Below, one piece after another: positions 55,310-64,000 of a stretch of DNA of 64,000 bases (position 1 is its first letter; each line of letters begins with the position of its first letter). Position numbers and translations under genes: made by a program. Under the pieces are notes generated by a model, which worked only from the letters and a program-made list of their open reading frames with translations, searched no databases and was not told the origin of the DNA. Where the stretch lies: positions 186,001 through 250,000 of the forward strand of contig BRON01000022.1 in NCBI GenBank assembly GCA_024345305.1, given 5' to 3'. Source of the stretch: Mrakia gelida. Taxonomy: Eukaryota > Basidiomycota > Tremellomycetes > Cystofilobasidiales > Mrakiaceae.

Positions 55310-56574
55310 CTAACGGTATGCGCGCCGTTCCAACGCGTTGGAACGGTCGTTTCCGTCAAGTCGACTCGACGGATCCGTCAAGTCCGACCGTTCCAACAGG
55401 ACTTGACGGACTTGACGGACTTTGCGTCGCTTCGTTCTCCCTCCCCTCCCCACCGAATTGCGAGCGGGAAAAACGACCAGCTAGATCTACCTATGAAGTA
55501 CAATGTATCAGATGCACAGCTGTATACGAGAAAAGCTGCATCGTCGACAGATATTCTCCCGAGAGGTACCTCAAAACGAAGGAGAGGGCGAGCTCGAGCT
55601 GACTTCCGCGAGTTCTTTTCGGAGGAGCTCCATCCTCTCTCTTTCAGCTTCTCTGTATACTTGAGACCAAAACCGCAGATTGTAAACAGCTGGAGTCGTT
55701 GGTACATAGCTCTAGTATGTCCCGTAAAAAGGGCTTAGCTTTAGAGTGAAGATTTGCCGACGTCTCAAGGTTGAAAGGTATGAGCTCAAGCTCACCTCTG
55801 AGCTCCTTCCCCTCTCTCCTATGCGAGTGTGAGCTTCCTAGCAGGAAAATTTGCGCGCTCGAATAGGGAGCGTGTTCTTTATACCTACTCTCCTGACTAA
55901 TATCTACTCAGATTTGGATTTACTGCTAGAGTCCCCTCTCAGCAGCTATGAACGTGTCCAAGGGAGGAGCTTCTTGCTTGCTCAAGCTCAACACCCACCT
56001 TCTCTCTCCTCTCGCTCTATACATGGGCCTCCCCCCGGTCCCTCCTTCTCCATTATGACTCTTTGGTAGTATGGGACCAACCCCAGCTGGTTTTTATCTC
56101 TCGTCAAGGCTGGATGCAGGAGAAAATGAGCTCGATCGAGGTGAGCTCCACCTCCACCTCCTTCCCTCCCTTCCCTCCATCTTCTCTCGTTTCGTTCTCC
56201 CCTCCTCTTGCTCGGATCGCGATGAGACGTGGAGGATATAGTAGGGCGGCTATGGAGCCTAGGCTGGTGGTCTCAGATTTTGAGGGATGTATACGGTTGA
56301 GGCTCCTCGCTCATGGAGTCTTGTTGAGCTTGACTCTCCTTCCTCCCATGCATCGCATGCTGCTGAGACTCTCCCACTCACTCTATCTTCTCGTTCTCTC
56401 TTTCCTACCACTCTAGTATACTTCCTCCTCCATCGCAAACCGCTCCCATTGCACGCCTTGGCTCTCCTCTTCCTCCCTCGACCTCGCGATTTGATGCGCT
56501 GGCAGCTCGACCTTTCTCCTTCCTTTCCTTTGTCGAAGCTGTCGAGACGAGTTCTTGCTCCCTTTCCTCCCTTC
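55310..56574 (+). repeat. short subtelomeric unit, helicase unit with the middle deleted
   Basis: The first part (55310-55700) is a diverged form of the start of the helicase unit: boundary palindromes at 55325-55346 and 55363-55384, then TTTGCGTCGCTTCGTTCTCC, and GAGAGGTACCTCAAAACGAA as at 43530. The second part (55706-56574) matches the tail block at 51640-52510. All of the zinc finger and helicase gene is missing. It ends exactly where the next full unit starts (TAACGGGTATGCG at 56575). Confidence 0.75.
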
Positions 56575-58330
56575 TAACGGGTATGCGCGCCGTTCCTGCC
56601 TCCAGGAACGGTCGATTCCGTGTAGTCGACTACCCGGATCCGGGTAGTCCGACCGTTCCAGCAGCCCTTTTTGGACTACCCGGACTTTGCGTCGCTTCGT
56701 TCTCCTTCCTCCTTCCACCGAATCGCAAACGGGAAACACGACCAGCGAGATCTACCCATGAAGCACAATGTATCAGAAGCACAGCTCTCTAGAACAAAAT
56801 CTGCATCGTCGACAGCGATTCTCCCGAGAGGTACCTCAAAACGAAGGAGAGGGTGAGCTCGAGCTGACTTCCGCGAGTTCTTTTCGGAGGAGCTCCATCC
56901 TCTCTTTAGCTGCACTGTATATTCAAGGCCGAGTTCCTGCTATGCGAAGAGCTAGGGCCGTTGATTAGTAGCTCTAGTATGTCCGGTATAAAGGGCTTAG
57001 CTCTAGAGTGAAGATTTGCCGACGTCTCGAGCTCGAAAGAAATGAGCTCAAGCTCACCTCCCAGCTCCTCCTCCTTTCTCCTATGCGAGTCTGAGCCTCG
57101 TGGTAGGAAAATTTGCTCGCTCGAAGCGGGAACGTGTTCTCTATACCCGGCCTCCTGACTAATCTGTTTTCAGATTTCGAGTTACTGCTAGAGTCGTTGC
57201 GCAGCGCCAGCGAACCTGTCGATGGAACTTGCCCTCTCGTTCGTTCAAGCTCAACCCCCATCTCCTCCCCCCTCCCCCTCCTCCCTCGCTTACCTCCTAC
57301 AACAGCAGCTGGACTCTTCTCGGGCCTCCTGCCTCTTTGGTACTATAGGATTGACCTGGGCGATGGGAGGGTGGTTTCATACATCGATGGATCTACAAAG
57401 CCGTGGACCGAAGGGGACGAGGTCCGAGTCAACCGCGTGTCTTCGACGAGAAGTTGCGGAGCTGCTCTCTCCCCCAACCACATCGACCTCTTCCCTTGAC
57501 CACTTCCTTCCCATTTCCCACTCCCTCTACCAACAACTTGTCAGCTCCTACGAGGGAGTAGCATCCCTCCCAAGGGCCCACTGGAGCTGTGCTTGAACGG
57601 CAGCCTTGGTGAGCTCCCTCGCCTTATCGCTTCCTCATCGCTTCCCTTTCCTCAACCCCTCCTCCTCTCGCAAAGGAAGGGAAGTCCTTTCTCTTGAGCT
57701 TCTATGTTGGGAGTGTATCCTCTGGGGTGCAAAGAACCCACTGAGAACGTGGATGTATGCTGGGAAGGTCTCTCGTTGGAAGGAGGAGGAGCAGGCTCCC
57801 TCCCTCATGACTCGGTCTTCCCCTCCTCCTTCCCTTCCCTCCTCCACGAGCGAGCTCAATGCTGACCCTCTTTCCTCCCCTTCCCTCCCACCAGGAACTT
57901 CTCCCCCACTCCTCCTCTACTCCTAGCCATCCAACGGATCCGATCCAATTCTACAACCCTCTTCAGCTTCCTTCGAAAGCGACCTCAGCCAAACCTCCTT
58001 CCCCTTTGGAACCCTCGCTGAACGAGCTCTCGAGAGACTTTCTCGTGGGACTCAAGTGAGTCTTTCGCTTTCAGTTAGAGGTAGGGGAGGTGGGATGAGG
58101 TGTCACCTGCCTTTGCAGAAGGAAGGAGAAGGAAGGAGGAGTTGCGAGCTCGAGCTGACCATCGTTCTTCCCTCTACCTCGCTCGCTCTCCCTCCTTCCC
58201 CTTGCACTCTCAGGTTCTTTCTTCAGTACCGTAAGTTGCCCTCGCATACCTCAATCTTCTCATACCATCCACCCTCCGCTTGGTTCTGTTCTGACTTTCG
58301 ATTGACCTTCTCTCGTTCGTGCTCGAGCAG
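56575..58330 (+). repeat. boundary block and 5' region of helicase unit 2
   Basis: Copy of 43273-45028 at a constant offset of 13,302 bases, with a single boundary block (56575-56716) instead of two. I saw one difference near the start (GCGCGCC for GCGCCCC). Confidence 0.9.
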
Positions 58331-61300
58331 ATGAGCTTCCCATGCTCAAGAGCGATCTGCCATGCCCTCTCACCCTTCTCCACCCTTGCTAAACTCACCG
58401 AGCATGTGAAGGATGTTCATCAAGCTGAAATTCGTCTTGCTGGAGGTCTCAAAGGTGCGCTTGCACACATCTTCTCCGTGTAGGTTCCGTTCAAGCCCAA
58501 CACTCATCCCGTTCCTCCCTTCCCCTCGTTCTCCCTCCCCCATCCCTCTCAGTGCCGCGTGGAACCAACGGATCGTTCTCCTGCCCTCGACCTCACTCGG
58601 AACCTCACTTTTCCCGTACCCCAAACACGTTTCATAAGCACTGGAAGATCTGCACCCTCACCGAACCTCTCCACCCGCTCTTCCCTTCTCCTCTCGTTCA
58701 CTCTCCCTCTCCCTCTCCCCAACCCGACGCTCCCCCTCCGCCAACACAGGATCAACAGGAGGAGGAGGAGAACGCTCACCTAGGGGATGGGGAAGGGTTT
58801 GGTTTTGGGATGGACGAGGGGGAGGGAGAGGGAGAGACCGAGCGAGGTGGTGGCGAGGGAGTTGGAGGGAGTGCGAGTGGGTCGAGCTCGAGTGGGACGA
58901 GGAAGGGGAAGGAACGCGAGGTTGTTGTTGAGAGTGAGGGTGTTGGTGGGGAGGATGGGAACCTTTCGGAAGATGGAGGAGTCGGTGCTGCATGTGGGAT
59001 GGATGGAGTCGAGGGCGAGGTCTCTTCGGACGATGGTGAGTCTCTCTAGGTCACTCTTGTTTGCTCTCTCGCTCGAGAGTATGGACTCGTGCTGATCCTC
59101 AAACCCTTCTTCCCTCCATCAGGCTCAACAGCATCGGTTCTTAGAGACGACAGGGCTGGTAACAACAGCCTCAGGGGACTCACCATCGGAGGATCTTTCG
59201 TTCGAGACGCGTTCTGGAAGCTACCTCATCTCGCCAGTTCGTTCTTCTTCTCCTCCCTCCTCCTTGCTCTCCCCCTTCCTTCCCGACCCTGACCTTTCTC
59301 CTCTTCCTCCTTTCAGCCACTCCCGCTCTCAATATCGCCTCTCTCGCTGTCAACACTCGCATCGGCCTCGTCATCTCAACCCACGAGGACTCCCACGGAG
59401 GAGGTGTTCGTCCCTCTCGCATCGGACACCATCTTTCACTCCACACTCCGTCCCTCTCCTCCTCCCAGCGGAAGACTCTCACCCGAGATGCCACCCACCT
59501 CCTCAACCTCTCTTCCTCTCTCGACACCTCCGACTACGCTTCCCTCGCCAACAACCAAGACGCGATCGGCCTCCTCCTCTCGACGAGTTCAGGCTCGACC
59601 TTCCCTATGGTCGAGGGACTCGCTGTGAGGTCAGGAATAGGGTGTGGGAGCTGTGGAGCTGTCTACAAGGATGGCGACTCCCTCCGAAGCCACCGTCACA
59701 AGAGGCACGGAGGAACAAACCTCGCTCCCACTCCCGCCTACTTCCAACGGCTCTTCCCCGACGCTCACCTCCCCGCCTTCGCCGTTCCTCCTCCCTCCCA
59801 CGACTCCACCAACTTTGTTCCTCCTCCCCCTCCCAAGGTCCCACGATCGGATCCCCTCTCGGCATCAGCAGCCTTCCTTCTCAAGCAGCAGAACGAGATA
59901 CTCTCCTCCCTTCCCATCCCCAGCGACAAGCTCGACAATTCCCTCTACCATCAACCAGTCTACCAGAACCCTCTCGGCTACGGCTCCTTCATCCGACCCT
60001 ACCCTCTCGCCATCCTTCGCTCAGCCATCTCCCCCGCCCACAACTACCGATCCTCGGACAAGACTCGAATCGAAGACCGCGACCCTCTGCGAAACGTCTG
60101 GGTCCACGTTCAGGATCTCGCCTTAGGGGTTCGGAAGTACGGGACGAACCCGAGCGAGTTCGCTGTGGCGAGGAAGATCGGGATGGGGGATGGGTCGGTG
60201 CAGATCTCGGAGGACATGGTCGAGGAAGAGCGAGGAGGGAAGGGACCGACGAGGATCTTCAAGCCGCGGCTTGCGGATTCGACCCTCAAACGATACAGCA
60301 GGGACGCAAGCTCGCTCATCCTCTTCGCCCTCAGGGTCACGCCAACGGTCTACCGAAACCCCATCCCCATCCCTCAGGGCGAGCTCGCACCTCCTCCAAT
60401 CATCTCCCCTCCTCCTTCCTCCTCCTCCTTCTCCACCTCCATCGACCTTCCCTCCTTGCACACCACCGAGCGGATGGTACTCGCAGCCAACACCCTCCGT
60501 CAGATCCTCCAGAGGGACGTCCTCACCCAGCCGAACGGGGTCTTCGGAGGAGAAGGAAGAGGAGGAGTCGAGGAGTCGAAGGAGGTTCAGGACGCCCTTC
60601 TCCAGTTCCTCCTTGCGATCTACTCCCCTCGATACTCATCCACTCCTCCTCGGGGCCAGATGGTCCTAGATCAGTTCCTAATCTGCCTTTCCCTCGCCGC
60701 CGGAGGAGGCTTTCGGGAGATCGGATCGTTCGGACCTCAGCTCGCGTCCTGCGAGTTCTTCGTTCGACTCGTCGTCTACCGCCTAGTGCTGGACGAGATT
60801 GGATGGGGAGAGGTTAGGGAGTTGGATGAAGCTGAGGTTGGAGCAGTGCCAGTGTCGAGAGGGTAAGTCGGTTGTCTTGATCGCTTTGCGGTTTCGAAAC
60901 GCGTCGCTCACCTCTCTCTCTTTCTTCTTTCTCAGTCTCGACTCGCCGCTCTTCGAACTCGTCACAGCTCACCCCAACGGAGCTCAAGTCACACCCTTCG
61001 TCGTCCTTCGAGCTACTCGCTATCCCATCTCCCACGCCATCACCGCTGCTGGACCCGTCGTCTCCATCCAACCCCTCCACGACCCAGTCGAAGGCCACCT
61101 CCTCCCTCTCCTCTCCTACAACCGCTTCATCTCCCTCACCGCTATTGCCGACGCAGCCAAGGGAGCCATCGCATCAGCTGCTTCCTTGATCAAGACCCTC
61201 ACCTTCTCGGCAGACCTCTCAGCAGTTGGCCGAACGATGGAAGGAGTGACGGTCGGAGGAGTTGCGGGAGAGGTTGGAGGATCGATCTTCACGGATCCAT

Positions 61301-64000
61301 CAAACTGCATCAAGCTCGGGATACCTCGGAACCAACAGGCTCTCCTCCTCTCCCTCTCTCTCTCCAACTCCAAGCTCTGGATCTCAAACCCCTCGGATCC
61401 TCTCAAACCCCAGCTCAACCTTCCTCACGCCCGAGCCTTCCTTCACTCCCTAGCCGCCGCGAAGCTCAACCTCCTCGTCGCCATCCACCTCTCCTCCCCT
61501 GGAGGTCGAGCTTCGGAACTCGTTACTCAGCAGCTCACCCGAACGGTCGACCACGGCTCCTCTCTCTTCATCACCTCCAACCGACTCGCCGTTCGTACGG
61601 AGGTCAACAAGACAGGAACGAAGACCATCCATCGCTTCGTGTCGCCGACCCTCGTGCCTCTCGTCATCCAGCTCTTCGGAGTCGTACAACCCTTCGCTCT
61701 CTACCTTCTCTCCCTCCTCCACTCTCTCAGCCCTCTGGACAACAACCTCGACGTTCAGACCACCTTCAGGACGTTCCTTTGGACGAACGGTGTCGGGAAG
61801 CAGATCGTCGCCGCCGACCTCAGATCCCACCTCAAGCTCGCCTTCGTCTTGTCAGGCTCGTCGTCGGGAGTCGGGCTCCAAACGGTTCGACACGCCGAAG
61901 TCTTCATCAGTCGGATCATCCTCCCTCTCCTCGGATCAGACGCCAACGGACTCCTCGTCGCTCTGGAGACTCAGTCGAGCCAACGAGGCCACTCGCTCAA
62001 GACGGACGAGGCCGCTTACGGAAACACCGACTCCAGTGGTGGGATTCGGGACTTGGCTGCTTTTGGAGACGCGACGAATGCGATGAGGGTTGTGAGCCTG
62101 TATCAACTCGCGTTGGGAGTGGATCCTGTGAGTCTTTGCCTCCATGTTCGTTCTCGATCCTCTCGCGACACCTCGTTCTGACCAACCCTCCTCTTCCCCC
62201 TCCTCCGCTACGCTACGCAGGTTCTCAAGATCGACCGCTTGCCCGACAGGCTGGATCTGTTTCTTGGGCGTAGCTCTCATCCGTCGGTGAGTCCTTCCTC
62301 CGTTCTCTCTTCTGGCGACGTCCCTCGCCTGACTGACGCGTCTCTCTTCCTCTCCTTCTCTTCAGCTCTCCTCCAAGCGTCCCTCCTCCTCTTCTCTCTC
62401 TTCCTCCCAACCTCTCTTCAAACGTCCCACACCAGCACCACCCTCCCCTCCTCCAGTCTCAGGGTACGACGACGAAGGATCCGAGCCGATGGAGCTAAGT
62501 CGAGACGACGCGTCAGGAGGAGGAGACAGCGCGAGAGACCCAGTCTTGGAGGAGGAGAGGAGTTCGATTCTTTCATCAAGTGCGGTGGAAGTATCCTCAA
62601 GAAGCCGGACTCCTCTCGATCTCCAAGCTCTCACGGACGGTGTCGACTTCGACGACGACATGGACGACTTCGACGGATCCAGTCCCCCTCCTCCTCCTCC
62701 TCCGCCTCCTCGCGTTCCTCCCAAACCCTCCCCTCTCCTCGTTCCTCCTCCCTACTCCCAAGCGGACGTCATCACCAGCCTTCTTCGGGAGTGGACCGGC
62801 AACCCATCAGCGGAGCTCTACGAGAACCAGCTCGAAGCTGCTGCCAAGATCATCCGCGGAGGAACCGATTACCTTCTCAGCAGCCCCGTTGGGTCGGGCA
62901 AGACCTTCCTCTCCCTCCTTCGAGCTCTCCTCGACCGCAGTCACCCTACTGGTCGTCTCGTCGTCTTCATAACACCCTTCCGCTCCATCCTCGCTACGCT
63001 TCACGCTCGATGTCGGAACAGCAGTCTCGACGTCCACACCCACCCCTTCCCTCCCGAAACCCCTCTCGTCAGCCTCCGAGGTGTCCTCCTCATCTCGATC
63101 GAGCAGCTAGGCAACAAGCAGCTTCGAGAGGACCTCGCTTCCCTCGGCACCATAGGGAAGGTCCTCCAGTTCGTCGGGGATGAGGCTCACACCTGGGCGA
63201 CTCAGTCGGATTGGAGGCCGTCGATGGGCTACGTCTCCCTCGCTCGACTCGCGCGAGCTCCCTTCCTCCTTCTCTCCGGCAGCTGGACTGAGGGAGCACG
63301 GAGACACGCCGGAACACTCCTTCACTCAACCCTCACCGAGCTCAACTTCCCTCTTCGTCGTCCTGGAGTCACGTTCCACGTTGTGAAGCTGGACTACAGC
63401 GACGACGTCTTCAAGACGATGATGGATACTTTCGGGAACGGTCACCTCTCTGCTCCTAGAGCTCCAGTCATCATCTTTGGATTCACCAAGAAGGAGCTGG
63501 ACGCGCTACGAGGAAGGCTGGTGGAGGAGGCGGAGAGGAAGGGTGTCGAGGTGAGGACGGAGGTCTACTACGCGGTGACGGGTGTGGAGGAGACAAGGAA
63601 GATGGATGGAACGAGCAGGGATTGGGAAGCCGGAAGGATCGACTACCTGTTCTGCACAACAGCGGGGATTCAAGCTCTGGACTGTCCGGTGAGTCAAACA
63701 CAACCCCCCTTGCGTCGCGTCGGGTCAGGACGAGAACAACAACCGAACTCTCTTCCTTCCTCTTCCAGCAATGCAACCTCGTCATCTTCCTTCCTCACCC
63801 AAAAGGATGGACAGTCTCCGAGCGCGTTCAGGGAGGAGGTCGAGGTCGAGACTGGGAGACCGTCGTCTGGGACCTCCAAAAGAAGAAGTCGCTGCTTTTC
63901 GTCGACCACCCAAACGGGTTCGACCCTCGCTTCCGCTCTCCAAACAGCTGCATCGCCAAAGCACTGGAGGAGCAGCTCAACGATTTCTCGTCGGGAGACT
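58331..64000 (+). CDS. telomere-linked RecQ-type helicase, copy 2, runs off the window
   Basis: Same exon structure as copy 1 shifted by 13,302 bases (13,299 after about 62,690), continuing to the window edge within exon 8, so the last 330 or so codons are not seen. All reading frames compared are identical to copy 1 except a short Pro-rich linker just before the helicase core (62,580-62,770), where one codon is lost and several residues change: copy 1 reads APRIPPEPSPLPVPPP, copy 2 PRVPPKPSPLLVPPP. Walker A (GSGKT) and DEAH are intact. Such identity means a very recent duplication or ongoing gene conversion between units. Confidence 0.88.

Noticed and set aside
54727..55359. 210-codon - strand open frame rich in Phe, Leu, Thr and Pro
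   Set aside because: It exists because the + strand has almost no C, so only TAA can occur as a stop on the - strand; the end is a telomere repeat read as Pro-Asn.

Overview
The window looks like a chromosome arm running out into subtelomeric DNA in a basidiomycete fungus, probably a Pucciniomycotina/Microbotryomycetes-type yeast. That placement is inference. It rests on TTAGGG telomere repeats, genes with many 50-100 base introns (GTGAG donors, CTGAC branch sites, pyrimidine-rich ends), an expanded F-box-like family, a telomere-linked RecQ-type helicase and Ty1/copia and Fot1/pogo transposons. Every telomeric tract reads TTAGGG on the + strand, so the chromosome end should lie to the right.

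0-30 kb holds recognisable but mostly broken genes: a citrate lyase beta-like gene, a dienelactone hydrolase with two stops and no 3' end, a 5'-truncated and frameshifted ZIP zinc transporter, the C-terminal part of a cytochrome P450 with frameshifts, a SEC24 copy with internal deletions that ends at transposon-like sequence, and at least six F-box-like loci, several frameshifted. Between them lie decayed repeats, including a dispersed family marked by the palindrome AACGACAGGCTGTCGTT, a solo copia LTR, a decayed LTR and a relic of the telomeric retroelement.

30-36.3 kb holds a Fot1/pogo-like DDE transposase and a copia retrotransposon on the - strand. The copia has lost its 3' end, and its 5' LTR is cut by TTAGGG repeats.

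36.3-43.1 kb is the most striking part: about 29 head-to-tail copies of the 3' end of a retroelement on the - strand. All have the same 3' end fused in the same phase to short TTAGGG tracts, and all are truncated at different 5' points. This is the pattern expected if element RNA is reverse-transcribed from the 3' end of the telomeric G strand, in alternation with telomerase, followed by recombination. The same junction also seals a break at 5.25 kb.

43.1-64 kb consists of Y'-like subtelomeric units. Each begins with a palindrome-rich boundary block and carries a nine-exon gene of about 1,950 codons for a zinc-finger/DEAH helicase. Two nearly identical units lie 13.3 kb apart; the second runs off the window. 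Between them are about six degenerate 330-base tandem repeats, a 442-base stretch with no cytosine on the + strand that ends in eight TTAGGG repeats, and a short unit that looks like a helicase unit with its middle deleted.
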